64,000 nucleotides of DNA from Sorex araneus. Lineage: Eukaryota; Chordata; Mammalia; Eulipotyphla; Soricidae. Made by a program: the position numbers and the translations under genes. Shown here piece after piece: positions 11,142-22,520 of the stretch (positions are counted from its first letter, which is position 1; each line of letters opens with the position of its first letter). The notes under the pieces are model-generated. The model was not told where the DNA came from. It made no database searches and saw only the letters and a list, made by a program, of their open reading frames with translations. Where the stretch lies: assembly GCF_027595985.1 (NCBI RefSeq), contig NC_073304.1:217436000-217499999 (forward strand), read 5' to 3'.

Positions 11142-11939
11142 TCCCCTCTGCTGCCTGTCTCTGGGGGAGGGGAGGGCAAAGAAGGCCTAGAAGCTGACCT
11201 CTCTCAGCACCGGGACCCTGGGACTCCCATCTCCGTCTGCTCATTGCCCTTCCCTGGGTCCACCCCCTCCCCCATCCTGAGATGTGGTCTAAGCTCCGGA
11301 CCTCACACTGTGGTCACATTGTGTCACACTGTGTCAGGCCCAGTGGTGTGTGGGGTTGCTCCAGGCCCATGCTCAGGGGTCATCCCTGGTGGTGCTAAAG
11401 ATTGAATGTAGGCAAAGCACAGTCTCACCCTGTGGGGTCTCTCTCCATGCTCCACAGTTCTCCTTTAACCGAAGGAGGTTAGCCTGGTCAGGCCCAAATC
11501 GGGGCAAAAACTGCTCCCCTCCTTCTCCCTTTTGTGCCACAAAGGCAGCAGTGGGGCATTCCTTGCAGGAGCCAGGGAGTCTGGGGCTCTGATACTTGGC
11601 ACATAGTAAGTGCTCAGGAAATCATGTCAAATGAATGAAAAAAAAAAAGTAGGAGAAACCCTGAAACACGACCTGGCGAAGATGTCGATGTCTTTTTCCA
11701 CTTCTTCCCTCGGCCCGAATCAAGGCTCTAACAGATCTCATTCCCCCTTTTTTTTTGTGACTCCCCCAACAAAAACAGGGTATGTGATGGGATCCAAGTG
11801 ATGGATGGGGGGAATTAAGTGCCCACTTGGCTCGAAGCAGGGTCATTATTGGCAAATTTCCCAGTCTCTGCCAGCCTCTTCCTCCCCAGTTCCCAGAAAT
11901 GGCACCTTTTTTCCTTTTCTACCATCCCTTTCTTGGGGG
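11142..11939. other. Intergenic sequence with old repeat relics
   Basis: A weak minus SINE relic lies at about 11330-11450. Segment 11590-11640 reads TTGGCACATAGTAAGTGCTC, the characteristic 3' end of ancient MIR/L2 elements. Nothing else was recognised. Confidence 0.6.
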
Positions 11940-12066
11940 CAGGGGTCTTTGGGCCACACCCAGCTATGTTCAGGGTTACTCCTCCTGGCTCTATGCTCAG
12001 TATTACTCCTGGGGTGCTCAGAGGACCATATAAACTCTCCATCTGCTACACCATCGCTCCGGCCCC
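11940..12066 (-). repeat. SINE copy, minus orientation
   Basis: From GGGCCACACCCAGC to CATCGCTCCGGCCCC. Confidence 0.78.
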
Positions 12067-13035
12067 TCTACCATCCTTTCTAAACAAGGGAACTGCACAG
12101 AAAATAGGTTCTCGTAGCCTGTGGCACCTTACTTCCCTTGGCTCCCTCCCCAGAACGCCTTAATAAGTGGCGCTGTACCTGCCAAGTCAAGGGTGACTAC
12201 TGGACACCACTTGCTGTCAGCCCCCACCCCCACCCCAAAGAGAAGAGGAGCACGATGGCAGTGGGGCCACAGAGCCCCTTCCTAGGCCGGCTGGCAGAGA
12301 GATGTACCCACACAACCCGGGGCTTCTTGGCAGACGTAGAAGATGCTGTAGGATCTGGGCTTCCGGGCTTTGGGGGGATCGGCGGGAGTGGGGGGGGATG
12401 TGCATCAGAAGGCTGTCTGGACCCCCTGGTTTCCAGGGCTAGGACCCTGGAGAAATATTGGGGTGCTTCCTAGCAACCATCTGGGAAGCAGGGAGGAAGA
12501 AAAGAGAGAGGGAGGGGCTTGGGCTCGGCTCTGCTGAGGGGAGCCCAGAGAACAAGCTGTCCCTGCTGCCTCCTTGGCAACCACAGTGGAGGAGGGAGGG
12601 GACATCAGATGTGTCCGCTCGCTCGCTCAGAGGGTCTCGCTCCAGCCTCACTGGCCCCACCCGCCCGCTGTCCCCTGGGACTCAGCGCTGAAGCGGAGGC
12701 GGCGAGGGGGATGGGAGGAAACAGCCAAGTGGGTTTCATAGCAAGGAGAGAACAGGAGCTGGGGACAAAATGGCTGATCGAGGGGGCGAGGGTCGGCCGG
12801 GTACGTGGGCAAAGGGGGGAGAGGCGCCAGGGGTGCCCCATGTGGACTGGATCCCGACAGTGACAGGCTCCCCGTGCCATTCACTGTGTTCTTGTCCAAG
12901 GCTGCTCCCAGCTCTAACGGGAGTCAAAGAAGTGACAGGGGTGGGAGCGGAAGGAGAAGCTGAAATAAGTGTGGGCACTGGGTTCAAGGCGCCCTGATTC
13001 AAGAGACACTTTATTTCCTGTGGCTCTGGGTCTGG
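12067..13035. other. Intergenic GC-rich unique sequence
   Basis: No supported gene. CCTAGCAAC at about 12469-12477 and CTTGGCAACC at about 12572-12581 resemble RFX X-box half sites, about 100 bp apart. A regulatory role is only a guess. Confidence 0.45.
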
Positions 13036-13220
13036 GATTTTTTTTTTTTTTCTAGGAGAGGGGGTGGGAGCTGCACCTGGCAGTACTCAGGGCTTCTTCC
13101 TGGCTCTGTGCTCAGTCATCACTCTTGGCAGTGCCGGGGTATCGTATGTGGTACTGGGGATTGAACAGGACTTGACTGCATGGAAGGGTGCAAGGTGAGC
13201 GCCTAAACCCCGGTATTGGC
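13036..13220 (-). repeat. SINE copy, diverged, minus orientation
   Basis: T-run followed by the reversed body GGCTTCTTCCTGGCTCTGTG. Confidence 0.7.
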
Positions 13221-13248
13221 CTGTGCGTCTAGAATTCTCTCTTTCTGG

Positions 13249-13433
13249 GGCCGGAGCGATAGCACAGAGGGTAGGGCGTTTGCCTTGCACGTGGCCGACC
13301 TGGGTTTGATCCCCGGCATCCCATATGGTCCCCCAAGCACTGCCAGGGGTAATTCCTGAGTGCAAAGCCAGGAGTAACCCCTGAGCATTGCTGGGTGTGA
13401 CCCAAAAAGCAAAAAAAAAAAAAAAAAAAAAAA
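13249..13433 (+). repeat. Young SINE with intact 19-bp target-site duplication
   Basis: AGAATTCTCTCTTTCTGGG occurs at 13231-13249 and again at 13434-13452, directly bracketing the element. This fixes both ends and shows LINE-type retrotransposition. Confidence 0.95.
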
Positions 13434-13449
13434 AGAATTCTCTCTTTCT

Positions 13450-13606
13450 GGGAAGCAGGGGTAGGCCCAGCTGTTCTCAGGGCTTACTCCTGGCTCTGTG
13501 CTCAGGAAGCACTCCCGGTGGACTCAGGAGACGGACCATATGGGATTGAACCTGGGTCGGCTGCCTGCAGAGCAAGCACCCGCCCCACTGTGTGATCGCT
13601 CTAGCT
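13450..13606 (-). repeat. SINE copy, minus orientation
   Basis: Reversed body with GGCTTACTCCTGGCTCTGTG and the head end GTGTGATCGCTCTAGC. Confidence 0.72.
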
Positions 13607-14305
13607 GAGTCTAGGATCATAAATCTCCCTTCTCCAGTACCTAGGGGGCCTTTTATTAAGGAGAGGGGCTGCGGGGAGCCAGCAAGGAGAGGAGATGAGC
13701 ACTCATCTTTCCCCTTGGCCTTTGACCCCCGGCCTTAATCCAGGCTGGTCCTCTCCGTCGCCCCCTGATCACACCCAGAGTACAGGCAGCACCTCCCTCG
13801 TCTACATGCAGGCCAGGCCTGGATTCTCTCCCGATGCCTCGAGCGGCACAATCCCAGGGGACTCTTTCCTTCCCGAGTGTAGAGCCAGCGCCCGCCCTGA
13901 GCCCCGCACCGCACCGCAGCCTGGCTCCCTGGAGCTGCAGCCAAATCCAGTCACGGGGAGGTGGAACCCGCTGGCAGACAGCCACCCTCGGTGCACCTCG
14001 CACTCACTGCCCGCTGCCTGCTGCCCTGACTCTGCAGGAAGAAGCTCTGGTCCACACTGCAGCTGTTGCACGTCCACTGGGAGCCCAGGCTGAACCTGCG
14101 TGTTCACTGCACGCTGTGGCCTCTGTGCCCACCGCAGTGGCCACTGCCCGCTCCTTTCCCCTGCGCCCACTCTTGACTCTGCATCCCCTGGGGTTCATCC
14201 GGGCTGCCCTTCTCAGCCCTGTGATTGCAGAGGGCCTCTCCCTCCCCTCCAGGCGCTGAAAACCCTAATAGCCCTGGAAGAGAAGAGGGCCCAATAAACC
14301 TGAGG
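13607..14305. other. Unique GC-rich sequence upstream of THRA
   Basis: No gene supported; open frames on both strands look like GC-rich noise. Confidence 0.5.
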
Positions 14306-14720
14306 ATGAAGCCCCCACACACCCACACAGACACATCAGACACATTCACACACAGACAGAGACACACTCAGACGAACACAGACGCTCAGACACACATTCA
14401 CATACACAGGCACATGCAGATACACAGACACTGGGGCACACACTTAGACACACATACATTCACACACTCAGACACAGACAGACACACTCAGACCAGACAC
14501 TTGACACACAGATACACAGACACTCAGACACACATTAAGACACAACACTCAGACACACACAGACATGAGGACACACACACTCAGACACACAGACATATAC
14601 AGACACGCGGACATACACACACAGACACACGGACACACACAGACACTCACATATTCCGACACACACACAGACACTCAGACATACACACACAGACATGCGG
14701 ACACTCACTGGGACACATTT
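14306..14720 (+). repeat. Degenerate (CA)n / ACACACAGACAC tandem array
   Basis: About 415 bp of interrupted CA and CAGACA units with a loose 10-14 bp period. It lies about 0.6-1 kb upstream of the THRA CpG island. Confidence 0.85.
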
Positions 14721-15280
14721 GCACACTCTCCCCTGCCCAAGAGGCAGCTCTGGAGAGGCCCCGCCCTGGGAGCCGTGGGAAGGCAGTGGCCCCCGCTGGT
14801 AAAACTGGGCTAATGACAGCGGGGGAACCGGCGGGGCCAGGGGGGGTGCTGGGGTAATTAGAGCTCAGCCGGGCGCTGGGAGATCCCGAGATGAAAGGGG
14901 CTCCGGCGTCACTGGGACGGTTTTATGTCCATGAAAACGGGTGCCTGTGTGTGCATGGGGGTGGGGGTGCTAAGGGGGGAACCTCTCGTTTGGGAAGGGG
15001 ATCCAGGTTTATGCAGCCTACTCCCCTTCCTCGACGCCCTCCTCCCCGGGGACTATTGGGGCTTGGGCCAAAAGACCCCATGTGCGAAGCGGAGCAGGTG
15101 CGTGCAGCCTCGCCCGCCCCCTCCCCAGGACGGGCCTGAAATGGCTGGTGCTGATGAATAGAGCCGTCATTGGAGGGGGTGACATTTGAAACGCGAGGGA
15201 AGGGGAAGCGATGGGGAGTCCTGGAAACACAGGCAGGGAGAAGCGGACAGGAACTCGGGGTTCACCTGCCCACCCCTGCG
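14721..15280 (+). other. THRA 5' flank
   Basis: Unique sequence with AT-containing islands such as GGGTAATTAGAGC (about 14853) and GGTTTTATGTCCATGAAAAC (about 14919). These stand out from the GC-rich background and are candidate conserved non-coding elements. Confidence 0.4.
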
Positions 15281-16560
15281 ATTTCACGGTTGCAGGACGC
15301 TCTGCCCCTGCGTGCGGCGTGATTCGCCCAAGGTCACCCGGAGTGACGCGCAGTGACGGGACCCGAACCCAGAAACGCTCTCCGCCTCCTCGGGCTTCGG
15401 GTCTTGACTTCCTCCCCGCTCGAGAAGGTGCAGGCGGCCTCGTTGATGATCCACCCCTTCTCCATCCCCCCACCCCGGTGCAAACCGCACCCCCCATCCA
15501 AAAAAAAAAAAAGAAAAACCAAAAAGAAAACCCCCAACCCCCCCAGCCACCCATCCCTCGTGCAAGCAAGGGCCGAGTTTTGCACCGGCCTCCTCCCCCG
15601 AGGTGCCACCCGCGCCCCTCCCCGCGCGCGGCGGGCGGGGGGCGCGGCGGGGGCGCGGGCGCGGGCCGGCGGCGGCGGGCCGGCCTGCAGGGAGCAGCCG
15701 CGAGCCGGCCGGGCGCGCCGCGCTCCAGCCCCACCGGCGCGGGGCGGGGGAGGGAGGAGCCAGCGCGGCCGCCGCCTCTGCCGGAGGAGCCGCGGGGCCG
15801 CCACACTCGCCCCCCGCCCCCCCGCGCTCACTCGCACTCACACCCGGGCGCAGGCGGCGGGCGGCCCGGGCCCCAGCGGCCCCCGATGGACGGCGCCGGC
15901 ACGGGGCGCTGAGACCCCCGCCTAGCTGCCCTGCCCGGCCCCGCGCGCCACGCCGAGGTAAGGGGGAGGGCGCGAGGGGGCATTAATATGCAAATGCACC
16001 GCGATTGATTATGCAAAGCCGCGGGGCTCGCGCTGGCCCGCGCCCAGGCGGGGCCGGGGGCGGCGGGGGCGCGGGGCGGCGGCGGCGGGCGCGGGGGGCC
16101 TCGGCCGCCGGCCGCGGCGCGCCCCGGCGCCCCTGTCACAACCCCCCGGGAGCTGGCCGCGGACGCCCCGGGGCGGGGGGGAGGTGTTGCCGGGAGGTCG
16201 GTGGGCCGCGGGCCGGGCGGCCGGAGATGGCGTCCGGGCCTCCCCCTCGAGGGCCCGCCCGGCCTCTGTCCGGCCCGTCTGCGGCGCCTTCCCCGGCCGC
16301 CGGGCCCCGCCGCCGGCCGCCCCAGCTTCCCCCGCCCGCCGCGCCGCGGTTTGTTTACGGTGCGCGGGAGGCCTGGCCCCCCCCAGCCCCCACCCCCGGC
16401 CTCGGAGGCCAAGGCCGAGTGGCCTCTGCAAAGCTGCCTGCAGCTGCGGAGGGCAGCAGGGGTGGGGTGGGGGGTGGGCTTGCACGGACCCCGGGCGAAG
16501 GAAGTGCCTCCCCCCCCAGCACTCACCCGCCTCCCCGACTGAGCATGGCTCTCCGGGTTG
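15280..16560 (+). promoter_or_regulatory. THRA: THRA CpG-island promoter
   Basis: A very GC- and CpG-dense block that peaks at about 15600-16330. It contains the non-coding first exon, whose donor is at 15958. There is no TATA box, and GGGCGG-type Sp1 sites abound. The island extends about 600 bp into intron 1. Confidence 0.85.
15780..15957 (+). other. THRA: THRA exon 1, non-coding (start uncertain)
   Basis: The exon 3' end is set by GCCGAG|GTAAGG at 15957/15958. The 5' limit is not determinable from sequence; I give a conservative start inside the CpG island. No ATG leading into the receptor frame is present, consistent with a 5' UTR exon. Confidence 0.55.
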
Positions 16561-19349
16561 CAACACTGCTAATTGCAAAAACGCGGTTGGCGGGGTGTGG
16601 GGGTGGGGAGTGGGCACGGGGGCGAAGTGTGTTGCGGGGGTATCCCTAGGTGATTCGGGGAGCTGCAGGCTGGGGTGGCGGGGGGAGGGAGAAGGAAAAA
16701 TGGACCCGTGTTGTGGAGCCCTGCTCCTCGTTTCCCTCCCCCCTTGCAACGTGTCTCTGGGGCCCTCCCCTGTCCAGCGTGAAACGGTAGGGTGAGGGTG
16801 CTGGGTAAGGGCCACGGAGACAGCCGCCCCGTGCAGGGCTGGAGGTGGGGGGTGGGGGGAAGAAAACCAGTGGGGTGAGACCTTCCCCCTCCGTTCTGGA
16901 TCTTTCTCAAAGATGGGGGGAAGGATGAAAGGGCCGTTGTGGAGGGTGGGGGGGGGTTTGCAAATGTGACGCCGTTCAGATATGCCCACGCTGCCACATG
17001 CACACGCAGGACACACAGGCAGACTCAAGGGCAAGAGCTGCTGGACACACCCACATGGGGACAAGGCTGCGGCTGCATGGGGCACCCGGAGGGGCAGGAC
17101 ACACCCACGGAGCCCCGGCATGCACAGGACCCAGGTGTAGAGGCTGTGACACATGGGGGGGTGGGCAGGAGGTGTCGGTCACCCACACAGGCAGAGTTCC
17201 TTGCACGCCTATGTGCGTGCAGAGCAGCAGCAACGCACGCACGCACATTACAAAAGACCCTGTCACTCGCGGGCACACACATGCTCCCATGAGCCCCGGG
17301 CATCGGCGCTAGCCGTGACAGTCCCCACCACGCAGTCCCCGTGGGGGGGAGGGGGGACACGCTGCCCGTCAACATATGTCTGCCCGCGGTGGTAGCAACA
17401 TGTCTTCCCCTGGCCTCTCCCAAGGAGCGCTGGGCTCTGTGGACACACAGCAGCACCCCTGTGCCCGGGAACCTCAACTTCAGGCATGGCGACTCTGTGT
17501 GCCTGCCCCTCCCCGGCCCCTGCACCCTCCCGTCCGTCCCCCTAGCTGGGGGAGCTGCTAGACCCAGGAGGGAGAAGCCCTCCCTGCCGCCCAGCCCTGC
17601 CACACGGGGGAACGTTCTGTAATAACATGTGGCTGCAAAGTGGGGCGGTGCGCTGCAGACACAGGTGCATGCGTGTGCGCACGCCCGGCCTGGCTCAGGT
17701 GGCGGCTGCGCTGTGCTGTCCACATCTTCCAGGTCCCTGCTGCCAGCGGGGGACCAGACACCCCGGGGAGGGGCGGGGGAGGTCACCCCTAGATGTACCC
17801 ACATCCAGCATCCTCCCCACCCCCTGCCGCCAGCCAGCCTCCTTCTAGCTTTTTCCTCTGGACTAGGACCTTTTTTTTTTTTTTTAAATTGTTTGGAGGG
17901 ACTGGGAAACTAGAGCAGAGAGAATAGGGGCAGGGGGGTTCCAGAGGGCCGAGTAAGGGGCCTGCGGCAGCCTCCAACAGCGTCCAGCAGCTGGGGCTGT
18001 CCTGGCTGCAGAGGGGAGGAGGGTCGGGGGAGAGCTGCCCCTGGGGAACCCAGATCTCCTGCTCCCCACCCTGCCCCCCAGAAGCAGGCATTGAGGAGCC
18101 GCTTCTGCCATGGGCATTGGTCTGAGTCTGTCCTGAGGCGCTGGGGCCCCTTCCTCGCCCCCCTCTCCCCCACTGTGAGCCCGCCCCCCCCACCACCACC
18201 TCTGCCCTCCTGTCTAAACTTGGAAGCCCTCCTAGGAGCCTATGCTGGTGAGTGTCTGGATGAGTGATGTGTATTTTTGACTTGGAATTTCTCTCCGACT
18301 TCGTCTCTGGGCCGCTGTCTTGCTGTGTCTGCCGCGGCCTCTCCCGTCCCCTGCCAGTCTGGAACTCTCTCTCACCCCGCGCTGCCCCTGGCCACCCCTG
18401 CTCTCTCGTCTGTTTCTCTTCCAGCCTCCTTTCTCCAAGCTGGGAACTGGCAGGGATGTTCTTCAGACTTTTCCAGTTGTTCCTACTCCAGCTCCGCCCC
18501 TTGGCCCGCCTGCCCCTGACTCCGGGGTCAGCGAGAGGTTGGGGTTGGGGGCGGGGAGAGGGAGGGGGGGCACTCAGGACATCCTGCATTTCCTCCTCCC
18601 TGGGGGCAGGGGCAGCAGGCCTGAAGGGAGGGGAGCTGCTGCCCATGCTGACCTCTTGGGCTGGCAGGCACTGCCCCCCTGGGGTTCAGCCTGCAGAGAG
18701 CTACCTCCCAGCCCAGCCTGGGGGGGGGCTCCCCACCACCCTCACTTGCTGGAGAATCAATGCGCCCCCCCAGGAGCTATCCCAGGGGTTGGCACCACCT
18801 GACCGAGCCGAGCCATCAGCCGCAGGACTCGCAGTGGCCTCCCTCCACCCCCCTGGCAGCTGAGACCCACCTCAGAGATGCCCAACAGCTGTGCCCCTCT
18901 TTGCCCAACCTCACCAGGCGTGCCGAGGGTACAGCTGCCCAGAGTATGTGCAGGGGGGGGGGGCCGAGTGAGCCCTTCCTCCGGGGAGTGCAGGCTCCAG
19001 CGTGGGGTGCGTGGCTGACGGTTCCCGGGGACCCTGGTAGGAGACCAGAGCCCAGGGTGGTCCTGCCATTTCTGGGTTCGCACCCCCCCAAGCACGACCT
19101 CTTGGGAGGGGGGCAGCACCAGCCGTGAGTGAGTTTGTCCTGAGAGAATCCCAGGGGCTGCTGCTGGAGGGGAAACTGAGGCTTGGCCACAGGGCACCCC
19201 AGGCTGTGTGAGACTCCCAGGTATGGGAGAGGGGCCTTCTCCGGAGCCCCCTTCTGAGCGGCCTGGAGGTGGCTTCCCCTGTTTAGCCCTCCCCGGCCCT
19301 GCCTGTGGGTTGGGAATGATGGTACCTGCCTCATGCAGACCTGTGTTGG

Positions 19350-19482
19350 CTCTGCTTTGGGGACCACACCTGCTGGTATTCGGGAGCTACTCCCTGCAGT
19401 GCTCAGGGGACCATACGGTGCCAGGGATCGAACCCATGAACACATACGTGGACAGAGCCCTTTGAGCTGTCTCTGACCCCCA
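19350..19482 (-). repeat. SINE copy, partial, minus orientation
   Basis: GGGGACCACACCTG through GAGCTGTCTCTGACCCC. Confidence 0.65.
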
Positions 19483-19546
19483 TTCAGCTTTTCGAGGATT
19501 AAAGAAGTTAGACTATGAAATGCTGCAAAGGAAGTGCATAAGCACA

Positions 19547-19548
<2 letters not shown>

Positions 19549-19580
<32 letters not shown>

Positions 19581-19710
19581 CTGTGTGCATGCCTGTGTTC
19601 TGTTCAGTTTCTGTGTGTCTGTGTTTTTCTGTGTGTGTGTGTGTGTTTTTGTGTGTGCATATCTACGTGTGTTTCTCTGTGCATGTCTGGGTGTGTCTAT
19701 GTGTGGCTGT
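19549..19710 (+). repeat. (GT)n microsatellite with degenerate TG tail
   Basis: A pure run at about 19551-19580, then interrupted TGTGTCT units. Confidence 0.85.
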
Positions 19711-19875
19711 TGCCTTAGGAGGCCTGTGGGTCCGGGGCCCCCTGGATTTTGCAGGGGGGGAGCTTGGTGGAGAATGCGTCTCCTAGATCACCCTGGGAAT
19801 GGCACTGGGTGGGGTACAGTGAGCCCCTCACTCTGGTCTCCTCACTCTTCGCGTCCCCCTGCTGCGTTCTGGGTT

Positions 19876-20243
19876 TATTTGCTTGCTTGTTTTGTTTGGG
19901 GGCCACACCCAACAGTGCTCAGGGGGTGCCTGGCTCTGAGCTCGGGAGCTGCTCCTGGTGGTGCTCAGGGGGCTCTCTGGGTGGCCGGTGTCCAGCCAGT
20001 GTGGGCCATGTGCACAGCAAGTGCCCTCCCCTCTGTGCTATGGCTCCAGCCCCCTCAGAAGGATTTTTGGTTTTTTTAGGCCACACCCAGGGTTGCTCTG
20101 GGCTTACTCCTGGCTCTGTGCTCAGGCATAACCCCTGGTGGTTCTGGCTGGGGTAGGGGAATCCCTGTGGGGACCCCGGGGATCAAACCCAGGTCAGCCA
20201 CGTGCAAGGCAAACACCCTCCCTGCCGTGCTTCTGCTCCAGCC
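19876..20243 (-). repeat. Two SINE copies in tandem, minus orientation
   Basis: At about 19876-20053 and 20062-20243; each ends in a reversed head (GGCTCCAGCCCC, TGCTCCAGCCC). Confidence 0.78.
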
Positions 20244-20742
20244 CTTTCCTCGAGGACTTTTGCAACCTCGAGCCCCTCAGCCCGGCTCCCCTTGGCCCCA
20301 CACCCGCTTCTCTGGAGGGGCCGGACATGTGGAGGCTGCCCTCCAGCCTCTTCACCGGAGGAACCTGGGACACCTCCCCGCCACCCAGCGTGAATGTTGG
20401 GGCGTCACTGCATCCCTGTGGGGGCCAGTCAGCACAGGGGGTGCAGCGGTGTGCCCGCAGGAGACTAGACCCCATGCCTCCACCCTTCCTTCCTGCAGAA
20501 TTCAGCCCACCCCTCTCTCCTGGGGACCCAGCGTCCCAGCTGCCCCCTCCCCGCCCCCCCCCTCGACAGGCCTGTGTGGAGGGGCATCAGTGGAAGGATG
20601 GTGGTCCAGAGAAAGGCCCAGTGTGGACTTTGTGGTCACTAAAGATCTGGGCTCTGTCCGCAGATTCTTTCCTCTGTGAGTCCCATCTTTAGGCTCCTCT
20701 GGCCCCAAGATCCCTTTCACTCAGCACCTGCGCGTGCGCTTG

Positions 20743-20782
<40 letters not shown>

Positions 20783-20812
20783 TACATACACACATATACA
20801 CACACACAGAGT
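20743..20812 (+). repeat. (CA)n microsatellite
   Basis: A CA run followed by CATA units in THRA intron 1. Confidence 0.9.
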
Positions 20813-21737
20813 ACAATGAGGGGGTACCCTGTGGGCCTCTAGGGAGGGTGGGTCCCTGGATTTCCTGGATTGCTGGGGGACCCCCCTCCCAGGCACGGCA
20901 GGAGGGGAAGGTGCAGGCTCCCTGCTGAGGGCCTGGAGGCCGCTGTGAGGGAGGGAGGCTGAGTAAGCACACGGAGGTGGCACCTGTGTTCATCCATGCG
21001 GCATTCTGGCAGGAGCTTGGCGTGTGTCCCCCTCCTCTCGGGGGCCTGTCATGCTGCGGGGTGGAGGGGGGCGGGGGTCTCTGACTGCAGCATCTGGGAC
21101 TGGTGTGTGGTGGCAGGGGTGAAGGGTACAGATGGTTTTCAGGCCTCCCCCCCACCCTGTGGTGCCCACAGGAGGCCCACCCTCTGTGTGTGGCCATTGT
21201 GTGTGGTGGTCCGGAGGGAGGAGGTGGTGGGATCTCTGGGTGGGCCTGGGAGGATGCTCCTGGAGCCTGGGGTTCAGCCCCCCCAGCAGGAAGCCCCCTC
21301 CCCCAGAACCAGCAGGTGTGTCCCAATCCCCCCCCCAATAAAGAGATGCAGTCTGGGTGGACAGGCGGCAAGATGGAGCACATGGTGGGGGGGCTAGAAA
21401 GGAAGCCTGTGCCCCCCACTCTCTCCTCTCCGTGGGCCCCTGTGTGGGCACAGCCACACGCCCCTGGCAGTGGCAGCGAGTGCCCACCTCCTCTCCTGCC
21501 TCTGCCCAGGAGAGACGGGCAGCTCTTGGCTCCCCGGCCTGCGTTTCATTTTCTCTTTCACCCAAGCCCGTGGGCAGGGGAGGGGCACCGGGACCCGCGG
21601 CTCCGGGCGTTTTCGTACACATCAGTGAGTGGGTGTGTTGTGCGCACGCCATGTGTGCGTGTTTGGTGCATGTGTGGGCTGGGGAGGGCTCTGAAGATCT
21701 GCTGGAATGGGCGAGCCCGTGGCTCTGCGCATGCGGG

Positions 21738-21758
21738 TGGGAGCGAGAGAGGGAGAGG

Positions 21759-21825
<67 letters not shown>

Positions 21826-21850
21826 TGTGTGTGTGTGTGCGCGCGCGCGT
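21738..21850 (+). repeat. (GA)n then (GT)n microsatellite
   Basis: A nearly pure GA run at about 21744-21823 passes directly into GT and CG alternation to about 21850. Confidence 0.92.
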
Positions 21851-21929
21851 TTCTGCACGTGTCCGTGTGTGTGCAGAGACTCAGCTGCATTTGCCTGGAC
21901 GCGCAGGCGCAGGCAGGCAGGCCGGCAGC

Positions 21930-22520
21930 TCTCCAGCTCTCTCCCTCTCTCCCCCGCTCTCCCTCTCTCCCTCACTCTCTCCAGCTCTCCCTTGCTCTCT
22001 CCCACCCTCCTGTGCTCATGGTGCTCATGCTCTCTCTCTCTCTCCCTCTCTCTCTCCCTTTCTCCCTCTCCCTCGCTCCCTCTCCCTCTCTCTCTCCCTT
22101 TCTCTCCCTCTCTCTCCCTCTCCCTCGTTCCCTCTCCCTGTCTCCCTCTCCCTCTCTCCCCCTCCCTCCATCTCTCCCTCTCTCTCTCCCTCGCTCCCTC
22201 TCCCTCTCTCCCTCTCCCTCTCTCCCTCTCCTTCTCCCTCGCTCCCTCTCCCTCTCTCTCTTCCTCTCTCCCTCTCCCTCTCCCTCTCTCTTCATCTCTC
22301 CCTCTCTCTCTCTCTCTCTCCCTCTCCCTCTCCCTCTTCTCCATCTCTCCCTCTCTCTCTCTCCCTCCATCTCTGTCTCTGTCTCTCCCTCTCTCTCTCA
22401 CTGGCTCGCTCCCTCATGGCTCAGGCTCGCTCTGCTCCCCCTTCTCTATTTCTCTCCCTCCTCTCCGTTCCCTTCCTCCCTCTCCACCCCTTTTTCTCTC
22501 TCCCTCTCTCCCCCTCTCCG
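21930..22520 (+). repeat. About 590-bp CT-rich polypyrimidine tract
   Basis: Imperfect (CT)n / CTCCCT units with very few purines from about 21930 to 22410, thinning to 22520. It is complementary to the GA run about 110 bp upstream. Confidence 0.92.

Noticed and set aside
12460-12585. RFX-controlled promoter between MED24 and THRA
   Set aside because: Only X-box half sites are visible and no exon or CpG island accompanies them.
14225-14857. 210-codon frame rich in HTDTQTH
   Set aside because: Pure translation of a CA/GACA tandem array with no start context or homology.
15211-15912. 230-codon frame in the CpG island
   Set aside because: High-GC noise ending in the non-coding THRA exon 1; several frames on both strands are open alike.
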